DNA of 64,000 bases from Rhyzopertha dominica (GCA_025024175.1 QCXZ01000064.1:41561325-41625324), one strand, 5' to 3'; shown: positions 14,101 through 29,100, counted from the stretch's first letter. The notes: generated by a model from the letters alone, not told the origin. Numbers and translations are program-made.

Positions 14101-17100
14101 TGGCAATTTTGGCTCGAAACTACCCCAGGTGGCTTCGTCGCTAAATAAAATTTCATTTATAAACTTCTGGTTGTTTAAGTATTCTCCCTGAAGGCAATAG
14201 CAAAACTCTAATTTTCTTTCTCGATCACACCACTTTGGTTTAAAAGCTTTTATGTTATTTTGTTCCAAACACCTTCTAATATTTTCTTTGGGGATATTAA
14301 GGTCCAAACTAGCCGTTCTTATACTACTTCGGGGCTTGCCGTTAAATTATTCTAAAAAATGTCGTTTTCATTTCTTCTTAGTCCATGATGTTCATTATTT
14401 CTAGTTTTAAGCATATTTTTGGGAACCGATCAGGTTTTCTTGAAAATTTTATTTACATATTGCACAGTACTTAGACTTACTGCCTATCAGAATGTCTAAT
14501 ATTAAATTATCTCGCAGCTTCTCTTGCTGTACGCATATTATCGCCAACAAGACGAACAATTTCTATTTTTTCTCTTAAATTTAAATTTTCCATTATGATT
14601 AATAAAACAAGGACGAACTGTAATGACGTTTTTGACTGTAATGTGTCAGATTTGACAATTAAACATTTCAGTAGTGCAAACTTTTTACTTTTCTACGAAA
14701 TCAGTATTACTTGATATTTTCTAGTAAAACTTGATACAGGCCCATTATGAGGGATGTCGAATCCAGCGGCGTGCACAGATAATTCTAAAAAAATCGCTAA
14801 TATGGTTTATTCAAATTTTACTCTTAGAAACTGGTAAAGTAGGCCTTGCATTTCGTATGAGCAAGGTCATTTTAGCTGAAAATATGCAGTTTGTCCAGCT
14901 CTACAATTTAAAAATGAAGCGAGCCAAATCGCACAATTAATAAACTTTTTTTTCAGCGTGTCCCGAAAACAAATGGGTCCACTGCACGCTCTGAAGATTA
15001 TACATTATGCATAATTCTTGCCAACTTTAAATTGAGCTGGACTTAGTTTATCTTTATAATTTTATACAGTACACTGATCTCTAAATAACTGGATGTCGCT
15101 TATATACCAAAATGCATGGAAATTAATTGTGACAGATTTAAGGCACCTTAGTGCTTCTAGCCACTGGTCATTGTACTAAAATTTTGACAAAGGTTCGCTT
15201 CTGCAATAAATATGACGTTAACAATTGACGGTTAAAATCGTGAACCTTTATAAAAGTCTGCATTAACATTATATACCTTTCTCAGTAAGTAGCAAAGCAC
15301 GTGGTGTTTGTTTTTGTTACTGGATGCCATATTCGGCACCCACGGCGATTATATAACTTAAGTATGGTGTATTGCGAATTTTGTAAAAAAAGATCTACTA
15401 CATCGAAGCACCTCTCATTCCGCTTGTAATTTTCTCATCTTTATAGTAATTGTGTGCAGTCAATGCAACTCATTATTACCTATCTGCAGATTTTCAAAAG
15501 GTGATCGTTGTAGTGTTTAGGTGAGAACATGTGCCATACAAACTGGACGTTACGTTTACTCATACTCATAACCATAGTTAGGAATCTACTAATCTAACCC
15601 AAAAAATCCTTTGAACGCACCGTTAAATTCATAGTACCATAACCAGCAGCATGATGGCGCATTAGTTTCTATTTCTACTTGTCACATTTTGAATGACGTA
15701 TTCGACATCCAGTTATTTGGAGATCAGTGATACAGTATGTAATGAATTAGCTTTATATCACAACCGAATTAATGTGATTTTATTAGTGGGAGCCTTTTAC
15801 AGGTACAAACTAATACTTTTATACATAAATTCTTGTCTAACAACACAAAAGCATACAGTGCAACTCACAATAAACAAATTAGTATAGGTGTATGCTCTTA
15901 CGCAATCCTACCTCATCAACTATTAATGGCAACGATTTTTCTATGCATGCATATGCAAATCGCACACCTACAGATTCAGGGGTTGCAACTTCCTTCTCTG
16001 CATTTATCTGGTTAAAAAATAATGTACAATATTAATGTTAAATGCATGGAATTATTTTATGTCAAGGTTTTGGGAACAAGTGTAGACATCTTTTGTTTAT
16101 TATTTAGCTGTTTATGTGCGAACTTTCAGTAAAAACTTTTCCATTAGTGCCATATAATATGAGTACATCAATCAAAAGCAGTTTTAATTGGAACCAGAAC
16201 CAACAAAAGAAGAACTACCATAAATCAAACAAGAATTCCACAAGTTAAAGTAATGTATGAATAACAGATTACACAATTATTAATTCAGATTTTAAAATAT
16301 CACCTTTTAGATCAATCTCTATAAATGAGAATGTGCTTTTTCATAATATGAATTATTACAATGTGCTTTTATATTGCTTCGTGATTGATGTCATGGTGTT
16401 TTGCACACTTAATTTATATCTACAGAGGTGTATTTCAGAATAATCAAAATCTTTATGCTACATTAATTTAGTGAGTGCTGTTAGTATACATATATGTTAA
16501 AATGTTATGTTATATTGCTGTAACTTACATTGTGTGGGACTATATTAATTAACAAAACCAAAAAACTTCTATTTATATAAAAATAGTTAAGCGATCAAAC
16601 GAACTTACCTGTAATGAAGTTTGATCGTAATTATATTAAGCATCCAATCCGAATATATCACTATGTAGTACGCTGCTGAGTACTGCCAGGTGCATGGTTT
16701 TTCGAAGATTATATAATAAAAAGAAATTTGTCCAGTGGGCCCATTACTTGGCTACCAAGGTGTTTACAGATCATTTGTTTAGAGATATGAGAATTTGGGA
16801 AAAAATTGTTTTCTAAGGGTGGGAGGGAAGTGGTTTATTTAGATTAGATGCTTCATATAATTACGATCGAACTTCATTACAGATAGTTTCGTTTGATCGG
16901 TTAATTATATAACAGCATCCAACCCTCAGTATCATTTGCAATTCCGTATGTCTGGTAGTTCAATGTATTTAGTTAAGCTAAAAACCCTTTGAAGTATGCC
17001 AACAACGTAAATTTATATTAATTTGTAACTGAACAAGTCATGTAAGTAATAACATGTATTAACAAAACTTCTACGCAGGTCTAATTAATCTATTGTAATC

Positions 17101-20100
17101 CAAACTGGAAAATTGTTTCTGCAAACTTATTTGGGTTTAAGACTGGTCTTCGGAAGAACCTGGTCAATGTTGATTCCTTTGTCCAGCCTGCTGTGTTTAT
17201 TATTAGATCAATTGATAATCCATACGTGTTAGCCCAACTGTAATTAATCGTGTTTTAACACCACAACGAAGATACGCATATACATGCTGGCTGCACGAAA
17301 CAACGAATCATCTGTAAACAATGGACAATTTTTTTGTTTTTTATGCTATAATCTTCGAAAAAACATGAACCTGGCAGTACTCAGCCGCATACTACAGTGA
17401 TACTGAGGATTGGATGCTGTCATATAAATTAACAATATAATTATGTAATAATGTGAGATTCTTTGAATTCATACTTTACATGCACAAGTAATCATATTCT
17501 AGTTGCAAATTATAGGAAATAGAAAGGGGATTTATTTGTGCAAAACTGTCAAAATCCTTTGGAAAATGGTAAGTAAAGCGCAGTAAATTAGATCAACCAG
17601 GTAACACCTCGGTTTTATCCAGTTTTATAATATTCATAGTACGTAAATATATTTTTATATTTTATATTTCTGTCTAATGTTATATTAATACTGCAGTAAA
17701 ATAATTATGCATATCCAAAATTATTCACTTAATTTACTTTCATAGTAGCTAAATCTAAAATTAAATAACTATTACATACCTGTTGTATTTGCTGTTTTTT
17801 TAATTGTTCTATTTCATCAGTCTTTAACTTCAACTCATGCCTCCAACGAATCTCTTCTTCTTCAACATGTTTCTGCAGCTTATTCAACATACCTTCCTAA
17901 AAAATGTGATAATAGTATTATTGTTACACTAATTTTAATTGTGGGTGTCTCACCGTATCATCGATAACATTTTTGTAATGAGTAACTTGTGCCTGTAATT
18001 TTGCTATATCCCCTCCTTTGTCCACTTTATCTTGTAAGATGCCCTGTTCATCCTTAATACGCTTGACTTCTTTTAAAACTTCGACAACCCAGGTTTCTTC
18101 AGGAACATTAACCAGTTTTTGCTGAAGATCTGGGAAAAGTCGTAGGAAAAGTTCTCGGTGATTCTGTTGTTCTTGTTTCTGTGTTCTCTGTGATGATTCC
18201 TGTAATGTGTACAAAAATATTATTAATCCATTGGGTTATAAGTATATGGAAAGTGATGTCAGCAAAATGCTATATCAAAGGTTTATTAATGATCTGTTGG
18301 GATTATTTTGATGCCCAGAAAAATATATTATAAAAATGCCTTTAAATGCAGCAAAATATAGCCACTTGCTTATAAATCAGACCACACACCAATCACTAAA
18401 TGAAATTTATCACAGCAAATATAATGCAAATATTTACAATAAACATCTTTAATTTAGAAACAGCAATAATTTTACTTATGAAGCAATGAACCAAAATTAC
18501 ATAAAATTAAAATGCATGTCTATGCTGTGCTGTCTACACCTCAACCAACTGCAGATAGTACTGTTTCGCTGTCATTACAGCTCATCAGTGCAGTTTAGGT
18601 CTAGTGTAGACAACATGGCATAGAACTGGTTTTGCTTATATACCAAAGCAATGGTATGATGAAAGTAAGAAATAAAATTAATTATAAATGATAGCTCAAC
18701 TAAGATTCTTGAACGTGACTGTGTTGACTTTGATACTGACTTGTCCATTCAGATTTGTATGGATGTTTATCTCTAACTAAACAACTCCCAGAANTGTCGC
18801 CCATTACCAAAGTGGCGTTACTACCATATGCTATCTCCATAAAAGTACAGGTATATGTTTCATCAAAAAATTTCTCTAACATTTATGATTTNTTTTAAAA
18901 TGTCTGCAANCCATGCACACAAGATTTTTTTGAGAATGTAAACTTTTGCCTCACTAGGAAGCAAAATGCTTGAAATTGATTTAAAATCGCTCAAAATGCC
19001 TTCAAAACGGAATGCCTTCGTTGCTAATTAGAAATTCGAACTAGAAACAAACTGCAGTGAATGACTAATGTATATTTTAACACAACAGAAGAAAGTCACT
19101 TCATTGTCTGTTGCCACTGCAAAAATTTTGTCTCGGATAAGTGTCTAAGTATATATTTTAAGATAAGTCGCCCAATCTGGCAACTACCTGTCTGTGCAGT
19201 TCCAGCTGTTATAAATGATTGTTGAAACTTTTATAACAGAGAGATCATGTGACTTAATGGGAGCCGCTGCCGAGCGTTCAAATCTACTACTATTTTCTAG
19301 TTTAGTTATTATTTATTTTAGAATGAAAAGAAAACAAAAAAGGTTTTTTCACTCAAAGTGAACCACATAGATTGCATTTTGAACACTTCTGGAAAATCGG
19401 AAAACTGTGAATAGGGTTTCTACAATTTTTTTTTAAATATTGAATTTGATAACGTAAAACAAAATAAATAACCCATATTTTTCTTTTTTTTTGTAAAATG
19501 GTTTTTCGGTAATAAATTAACATCGAATTTACAATGCATTCAAAAAGTATAGAAATTCCACCAATACATGACACGTCAGCGTGCAAATGAACATTGGTGA
19601 CAGATTGAGTTCATAAATGAAATTATTATTGTTTAAATTTAAATTTTCTGTCTGACTCCAAAATTATAAAAAACTATTAATGCACAGTACCAGTTTTTTT
19701 CATTTCATTTTATTTTGCATAATTATTAAATGCGATCATAAAATTTCAGTACGGTTGGAATATTCCACCTGGAAAAAAGTCAATATCGGCAACACTGCAA
19801 AAACTTCTCTTATAGAGCATGTCCATCACGTGACCAGATGTAGACAACCCTCGATGTCTGGTGTACAAACACGCGCCACAATAAGCACGCGACCATACAG
19901 GATTTTAAATGACACACAAACAATTCTAATATATTTTTCGGCATTTCAAGAGATCGTAGCCTTCTAAAATTAATATCACATACAACAGACATTTAAGACG
20001 AAAATATAAAGTATTTTGAATAGTTGTTGATTTCCATATGCAGTTTGTTTTATAACGTTTCTTCTTGAGTTATAGAGTTTTACCAAACAAAATAATGTTT

Positions 20101-23100
20101 CTGAGCCCTATATGTTACATGAAAACCAAAAATGTCTTTGATGAAAACTAACACAAGAAACAACTGCATACCATTAATCTTTTAATGCAAGTATTTGAAA
20201 ATTAGTGACACAGGTAAATCTTAGCGAAGTTAATAATTACTTATTTACGAAATACCGAACTCTTAATAGGCCAACAGTAACATGAACTCAATATCCATAA
20301 AAAAGCTAGTTATGTAACAATAAACATAAACAACCCCCAATGTTTGCGTGTTTTTTTACATTTTATTGCCTTCAAAGCATACAAAAATAACGTGCGATTA
20401 TTTTTCATAAGTAGATATAGTTACAATTAAACTCAAAATTGGCGATTGCAAAAACCTTGTGTAATTCGTTTAGCCCTTCAAACCTAGTAATTACTTATCC
20501 AAAAGTCATACTGGTATAACATAAATGTGATAGATATAACAAAAATGTATGTTCAGCTAGAAAGTCGACGTTAAAACATGAATGGCAGCTATATTACACA
20601 ATCACAACATATAGTATCCTATATTTTATTATATTTATTTAAGTGTGAAAAACGGATTATAATGGCACCAAACACCGGATTGATAGAAGACTGGTAGGTA
20701 CACATTTTTTTCTAGTTTACGCCATGCTACTGGATAGAAAGACCATTTCTGTTGTCTAGATTAATTAAACATATTTTGCAGTATTCTATAACATAATTTC
20801 GTAGTTGATATCGCTTTTGCAGCCGCGATATATCAAATATACCTAGTGACTAATTCTATTTCCTGTAAGAAACCATTGAGGCAGCAGCGTTTGTTTGTAC
20901 ACCAAATGTCGGGTTTGCCTACATTTAGGCGTTTGTGACGTATCTTGGACATGCCCTATCAAGACAGAAGACAGGGCAACATAACCTTAAAGATTTTCTT
21001 GATTGTCGTGTTTGCGATAGATTTAGTTGTTTTGTAGTTTTGTCTGCAAATTATTAGTTGACCAGTGCTTTTACTTGTTTTTTTTTACTTTACTTTTTGC
21101 TTGTACTGTACTACATAAACAACAAAACAATAGTGACGCATTCGCTTTGTTATTTAGAATCCAAATTTCGTAAGTAACTGTAAGTTTTTTGATACTGTAT
21201 AACACCCTATTGGCAACCTGATTTGCCACTATAGAAGTCATACACTTATTTTAAAGTATAACCGAAGGTTAAAAATATGTATTTTTTATTGTGTCTGTTT
21301 GATTTAGGAATTTATTGAAAAGCCTATTTTCTGTGTGTAAATAACACAGTCTTCAACACAATTTCTACGTAAGATTATTTAATACGATTTACAAAATTAA
21401 TGCCATAACATTAGGTGACTACTTTTTACATCTAACAGGAATGACAGTGTATGCCTAGAAGATTTTTTAAATTCTCACATTTCAATTAATGTGTAATGAA
21501 TAGTAATCAAACAATGTTAACTAATAATTGTCAATTTAACAAAAATCAATTACTGTTACTTTTACATGCCTAACTGATTTTTGTGTTGTTCAGAATTAAG
21601 ATAACTTTAAGAAACTATTCCTTTAATTCAAATGTTTTATTTATAAATTTATGTCTGATAGTGTAGCGGTAAGTTCTATCAGGCATTCCAAATCACGTGA
21701 CCCCAGCTGAGGGCATATTAGAGATGGGCGTTCTAGTTCATTTTGATGAATAATTAATGCTGAATTAGTTCAACTTTATCGTTCAAAATGAACTATAGTT
21801 CGAATTCGCTAGACGCTTCTCATATCGTACTTCGTAGTCTTACAGTTAATATAACATACCTATACATATTACATTACATATTAGTACATATTATGTACTT
21901 GCGGACTTGTGGCCTATAACATACAACCGCTGATTGCAGTTTAGTTCTATGATAGCTGCACATGTCATGTGTATTTGAGATATGAAATGTAATAGGTACT
22001 TTAACTGTTAATGAAACTGGCGTTATGAAATATATTCAGATTTGTAAATAACATGATAATTAATAACTACATTAATACATAATAATACAACTGCAATCAA
22101 AATAGGTAGTTGTTGTTAAAGACAAATAGATAACCGTTGTGTAAGCGAGCAAGACGTTTGTTTGTCAGTCATCAATGGCACACCAATAATTATGCATTCG
22201 TAAATATTAAATTGTAAATTGCAATGAGAATTACCTGTTTTATAAAAAAATAAAAGTAACTTATTATGTCCCGGAATGTTTATCAAATTTAATATTGTTT
22301 TTGTATATTATGTAATTGTACTACCTACTTAAACTTCTCCTGATACCTATTACTGAAATGCTTAAGGCGATTTCAAAAGTACCAGCAATATTTACGTATT
22401 GATATAATAATTACATATCTGGTATATATACATTTTTGTAAAATTTGTAGTAGTGACATACGTTTATCTGTTTTCAGTTTTTAATTAATAATAAGCTGAA
22501 AAACATCTTAAATGTCAGAAAAAAGTTTCACGGTGGGAACCATACCATAAGTGACAGTTAACTTTTTTTAAATAAATTCGTTAAATCAGCTATTCCAAAA
22601 AAATGTTATAAATGGAATTACATTAAACATTGCAGTTAAACATCAAAATCAAAGCGTACAATCTTTTGCTACCCCATATCAAAGTTAAATACTTTGGATA
22701 GTGAATGAAATTAAAGGGCCTTTTTTAAGTAATAAAGTTTTATGGCGAATAAACATGAAATAAAAACTTACATCCTGCTTACTACTGGCAAGTATTTTAA
22801 TTCTGCTTTCTGCAGCATTCAGTGCATCCATCACTTTCCAGTTCTTTTCACGCAATTCCTAACAAAAAAAAGTTACCACATGCATAACAAACTCAAAACA
22901 ATACAACTCACGTTGTTTTTGCTCCTCTGTTCCGTGAGTTCTGCCTGTAACTTCTCCAGTGTAGTATTGGTCATGCTGAGTTTTTTATCGCATTCAGATT
23001 GTGTTTGTTGCAGCTGGGATTTAAGCGAAGCAATTTCATTCTGCAAGTTGAGCCTCTCTATTTCATAAGCTTTGTTCTGTTCTTCTACACCATTTGATTG

Positions 23101-26100
23101 CAAATTGGATTGCTCCTGTTGAAGTTCATCCAGATCTGCTCTCAGCTGCAAAAAAAGAGAATTGAACATGGTTTTTTACCATACAATAACTAAGTATACA
23201 TTAAACTGACAATAGTCAGGAAGAAAGAAAGAGTACATATATGTTAGAAAGTAGACATTTATCATGTTACATATGATAACAACTGCTGTTTGGTTACAGA
23301 TGTTACAACATATGCAAGTTATTTCTGGGGTGACTACATGCTTAAAATAGGTTGTATATGATAGATTCAATTTCCAAAAGCTTGACAAAAGTGTAGGATA
23401 TTATAAAGAGGATTATGTTACAGCTTAAATACATTGCCTAATAATGATGAAAATGAACCAGGACATTCTCTTCTCAACTATACAGGATGGGTCAAATCAA
23501 CATATTTGTCCTATAATAACTGAAATTGTAAAAAATACAGAAAACATTTTTATATGAAATTTTAGTTTGACCACCATATGCTAGTTCTAATATGCACCAG
23601 TATTGAGTTATTCGATATTTTGTAACAGAATGACAATTGCAATACATGTGTCAAATCAAAATAACTTTTAAACCTGAAGACATGACAATGAGGTTTTCGG
23701 TATAATAAAGAGTGTAACAAATGCTATCATCCTAAATTTCTGACTTAAAAATTTGTTTTGTTTTTTTAAAAGCTCTATGAAAGACACTTTAACTGTACAA
23801 AAAATTTGAACAAGCCATGTAAGGTAAAACCAATAGTCTACACACAGTTCTGTCGGCAATTGAATATCTTGCATACTCTAGGTCCATTACAATTTATCAA
23901 TCATGTAAGTATAATTTCTTAGGAATATTTCCAGATAAGTGAAGTAGTAATAAAGACTGTTACTGTACCAAAGATTTCAATAATACTAATGTGGATGGTG
24001 TGCTGTCTTTCTCACTACAACTGATCACCGAAGGCAACTTTATAAAAAAAAAAGAAAAGATAAACACTCAATACAGACATTTTCTGTAATGCCTGCATAC
24101 TCTCTAGTTTATCTACAATTTGAATTTTTTAATACCTTGGATGAAACTCCATTTTCTTTATTAAGCCAACTATTACCTCATCATAGTTTATGAATGTTCC
24201 TATCATATGTTTTGCTATTCAGATCGGCATTAACTACTTAATAAAGTAATAAGTTACCTAATTTCGGAATGTGACATGCTTTTATAAAAATAGCTGATAT
24301 CAATTAGTTATCTGCAAAGGACCATAAATAAATGAAAAATGCATTGCATATAAAATACACATTAAACTTATTATGCAGATGAAAGAATGCTAAACAATAA
24401 TGGACAACTCCTACAATAAATGATATTTTATACATACATTTAATTGGAATCACTCAAGCATTAATATGATTACTGACAACTTTTTGGTGACGAAGGTTTT
24501 AAAATTTAAATAGCAAATCTAATTTTTTTTCTAACCTCAATTTAATAAAAATCAAATCAAATCAAAACCAGTAGCAAAAGAGAAGAAAGAGGGAGGTTCC
24601 ATAAGTTTAAAATAAAAGGCGGATATCCTGCTCAATAAACATGTGATTGGGTGGATTTTTATTTTTTGTATTTAAAAATATAAATTGCCATAATTTTACT
24701 ACTGCAATCCTGAAGATATATAAAACTCTTTTTCAGTTATTTAAAGCTGTTTCATGAGATAGCTCCTACTTTTTTTTTTATTAATAAAGTAGATTCCAAA
24801 TTACATGAAATTTTATACTCCAGAAGTTTTACAAATTTCAACTTATATACCCTGTAATAGTGCTGTCAACAGTGATCACCGTATTCCGGTTTGACGGTTA
24901 CAATGAATTTAACCGGTTATGAAAAATAACCAGTTTTCATGAAAAGATCAAGCTGTTGGTTAACCGGTTGACCGGTTTACCTTAACCTGTTGACCGGTTT
25001 ACTTTAATCGGTTAACTGGTTAACATAAGCCGGTTAACTGGTTAACATAAGCCGGTTAACTGGTTAAAGTAAACCAGTTAAACGGGGTAAGACTGTTAAC
25101 TGGTTTAAATTGACCGGTTAACCAGTTCCAGTTTACCGGTTTAATGTTAATCCATTAAGTCTTCCCTTTAGTCGGCTAATATATATATTCTATACCATCT
25201 CATACTTGGAAATTAAAAAAAAATAGGTTTTTTTCAATACATAATACTAATAATTTAAGCGGTTAGACAAAACCTGTTTAAATGGAAATGAAAGAACAAT
25301 CTATTATAACCGTTTTAATAGATATTTGATTTGAAGCAGTTTTACGTTTAACCTAGCGTGATGAACGTACTCGGAACGGACGTAATTTTCAACCTATTTT
25401 AAAATGTTAATTTATTAAACATACCAACCTTTACCAATTTGATTTAACATTCAAGTTTTTGTTCGTTATTTTTTAAGGTATTTGGCTGTAGAGATATGCG
25501 TTCTGCCGTTTCTGTTAGCGGAGCGTGCTTAGCGCAAGTGGTAGTTTTTAAGTCTGAGCCCGAGTGTCTTATTCCGCATATTCTTGAGTATGGGCTGAAC
25601 ACTAAATACTTGCATTTCTAATTTATTATTCATAACCGGTTACGAACCGGTCAAATTTAACTGGTTTGTAACCGGTCAATTTTTAACCGGATCGTAACTG
25701 GCCAATTTTTAACCAGTTCAAAACCGGTCAATTTTTAACCAGTTCATGACCAGTCAATTCCTAACTGGTTATTCCAGGGTTGCTTATTACGGTTAATATT
25801 GCAAAATCCTAAACGATTAACCGTAACCATTGACAGCACTACCCTGTAATATGTCTGCTAATATCGCTAATAAATTTCTACTATGTTCGGCTAGGTTTAA
25901 ATAACATCTGTATCGACAATATCTTCATTTAGTTCTACCTGTATATTAAGGTCTATTATTATTATTATTATTACAAAGGGTGTGGTATGGCCACCATAAT
26001 GAAGCTGCAGATTATTGTACCCCAGTACCTCCTAAGAGGTATATTACCCCNTTAATCCTCCATTCTCAATAAATTTTAGAATATAGTCCATGGGTACTTA

Positions 26101-29100
26101 TGTAACATCTTCAGGTTCTACAAATGTTATTCCAAGGAAACATCTGTTCTACATAAGCACTGAACATTCAAACAGACTATTTGAGGGAGTTACATCCTCC
26201 TTCATGCACTTCCGACATGTAATATCACTTGTTATACCAATTCTTTTTAACAGCGTAATTGCAGCAGTTCTGCAACTTTTACTTAAGATGAATCCCCTAT
26301 TAACATATATGATTGTCAATCAGGCCCAAGTTTACACCTATTTTTTTATTAGTAGTGGCAATATGTTAACCATACCATATCACTTTATAGCTTAATACGA
26401 ACTTCTGCAGTTTATGGTTTACAACATAGTCTTCCACAAACCCTTTCAAACTTGTAATTGCTATTATCAGTCCCAAAAACCCAGTTTTCCACCTCTGTTT
26501 TCACCATTTGTGTTTGTCATTGAACTTATATTAACTACGAACTCATCTAGGAAAATTTTTGTAAACGAGCAGTTTCTTTCATACAGTTTTTTATAGGAAT
26601 GTTTACCAATTTTTTTTTGTATTCAATATTAAACATTTTATTGTCGCTTAGCCACCTTTATACCGAGGTATGCCTAAATCAATCCAATAGTATTTCAAAC
26701 TTAAATAGCCAATTTTACTCTCAGTGTATCCTCATAGTATTTTCAGTGTTGTTCTGCTATTTTTATAGCTAATACAAAACTGAATACATAAATGCAGAAA
26801 CTATAAATACTTTTTTTAATGAAATTAATCTTACCTGTGAAAAGAAATACTGAAGCCTTTTTGTAAAATGATTGGTGCAATTATAAGCATGTATTTTTAT
26901 GTCTGATTATGTCTAGTTGGCAAATAACTGAAAAATAAGCAAAAGAACACTGTGCCTCTTATATTGCAGGAATGAGGTCTTCTACATTTGTAAAAATAAC
27001 ATGTATCAACGTAAGATACCAAGTCTGTACCATTGTTTATATATCTCACATTGTTTAATTGGTTTCAATCAACAAATGTATGGTATGCCAAAAAAAAAAT
27101 TTTAAATTTAAAATTCTGAAGATGACGCGTCGTAGTCCGGAAACCAATGAAAAACAAGATTGGATTGAAGCTAGCTGATGTTTTAAGTCATTGTGTTGTC
27201 ATTTTGCACCAAGCCTGAAACTCCTCTTCCTATCTGCACACTGAAACTATTATTCTTTTGTGCAGTGTAACCAGATTGTACACCAGGCCTGGCCAACCAT
27301 GCGGGCCCGTCGTGTATAAGTATGTGGCCCACCGGGCAATTTTTGATTTTGTAATTTAAATTTAAAAATTATCGATTTTGTCATCTTGTTACATTTTTTG
27401 TAACGACATTTCTGTTTTCAATAAATAAAAGAATAAAAACCTGTTTGCTTCGTAACAATTTTACTTTCTTCAGAAAACGTCTCAATCTAAACACCTACCT
27501 AAACCTAACTTAACTCAGAGTGCGCCACATTCATACACTATGCTTCATCAATACGGCCCGTGAATTCATTTGGGTTGGCCCATCCTGTTGTACACCATAT
27601 TGAATTATTTCAGTGATTTTGAAACAAAATTTGTGTCCATTGTACCAAACAAGCGCATTGCAATTTTGGTGATTTTTGAATACGAAGTGTGATCTATAAT
27701 AGTTTAACAGAGCCAGTTATCTCAGATAAATCACAAATATTATATATTTGAACCTGCTGGCCACACTGTTGTTTATTGCATGTGTGGTTGCCAAAAAACC
27801 ATTAGCTGTTATCGTTTAACCCTTTAAACTAGCAAATCTGGTTAGCATTTTTTCACGTGTATACTATGTGCAATTTTTGGTGTAATCTTATGTACATACA
27901 GGGTGTTCATGGTAACAGTCTACAATAGCTAACTTTTTTATTTGTTGTAAACTAGTGGTCTAGAGGGGAAAGTTTTATGAATTTTTAAGAAGAATTGTGT
28001 GGTGTTTACAAAAAAACAAATGAACATCAACTGACTGAAATATCTGCTAAAAGTTTGTTATTTTAAAAAGAACGGCCCCATTTTTTATAACACATTCGAT
28101 TAAGGGTGTCGAATTAAACAAAAAAGTACTAAGGTATCACTATCCTATAGTAATTTGTTTTTGAGATATGTTATGCTGAATAATTGTTGTTCACGTAACA
28201 GTCTACAATAGTTCACTTTTATTTGACGTCGTAAACTGGTAGTTTAAATGGGGAAGTTTTATGAATTATTTAGAAATATTTTCTGGTGTTAACAAATAAT
28301 TGTACATCATCTATCCGAGATAGCGCATTCGATTAAGGACTTCGAATTAAATAAAAAAAGCATCTTACACCTTACAGTCATTTGTTTTTGAGATATTTCA
28401 GAAATAATGATGTTTATGGTAACAGTCTACAATAGATGTAAATGATAAATATGGCACACACTTTATCATGAAGAGCAGTGCAAAGCGCTTTATGTATGTT
28501 TGGTGGTGGCTGTGGAATCAGACGTCACGCTATGCAAATACCCAATATTTTATAATTTTTTTCTGCCTTCATATGCATCACAAAGAAAAATGGAAAAATA
28601 AGGGTCGCTTTATTTTCAATTAAATTAATTTAAAAAAATTGAGTATACGACTTCATTGCTGGCTAGTGTGCCCGGTTCATATTATTAGTAATGTAAGATC
28701 TTTGCACTACATAATTATTTTTTTATTTTTTACTTTCATACGAAAACTTTTTATTTTGCCAAATTCAAATGTAACACAATATTAAATAATGATCTTACCT
28801 TTTCCGTAAGTCTCTCAAAATCCTCCTTTTGTTTCTGAATGCTGGCTATTTCATCATGTGCCTTCCTTTCTAAGTGTTCCATTCTCCGCAGTTCTTCAGA
28901 ATTCTGCTGACAGGCTGTTTTAACCTTGTTCAGCTCGGTTTTCAGCTCATTTTCTTGACGATACGCCAGATCCAAACGGTGTTCCAAGTTGGCCCTTGCA
29001 TCCTAATAATACACATAACAAGTTAAGCCCTGTCAGTTTGCATAGATATTCTTACCTCCTGTTGTCGCAGCAGTTCAATTTTTTGCTCTAGCTCTTTCTG

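Larger units (their letters stand above)
12368..14593 (-). pseudogene. Mariner-type transposase pseudogene split by a hAT insertion
   Basis: The minus-strand start MENLNLREKIEIVRLVGDN is followed by stops and frame changes. Then come a readable block with EILFSDEATW (first catalytic Asp) at 14,100-14,307, the nested insertion, and a 128-codon block with FNVWCEI, IGPFFVNGYLN, ECPPRSPDLTLLDFFLWG and, after one TAG, the C-terminal RIDKCIEENGG. The family catalyses cut-and-paste transposition through a DDE/D domain. This copy cannot make a full protein. Confidence 0.85.
11917..14985 (-). mobile_element. Mariner-type (IS630-Tc1-mariner) element with ~285-bp inverted repeats, interrupted
   Basis: The left terminal part (about 11,917-12,205) and the right part (about 14,700-14,985) are inverted copies. 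They share 'acccatttgttttcggg', 'attaattgtgcgatttggctcg', 'gacaaactgcatattttcagc' and 'agttttactagaaaatatc'. Between them is a minus-strand transposase that is broken by stops and by a nested hAT element. The ends start cagtg, next to TA on the left and a changed dinucleotide on the right. The unusually long inverted repeats mark this subfamily. Confidence 0.85.

Noticed and set aside
19680..19967. 95-codon plus-strand ORF
   Set aside because: Partly over a repeat end; composition not protein-like and no motif.
21719..21800. hAT-like terminus with agttca/tgaact words
   Set aside because: No partner end or matching 8-bp flank found, so no element could be bounded.
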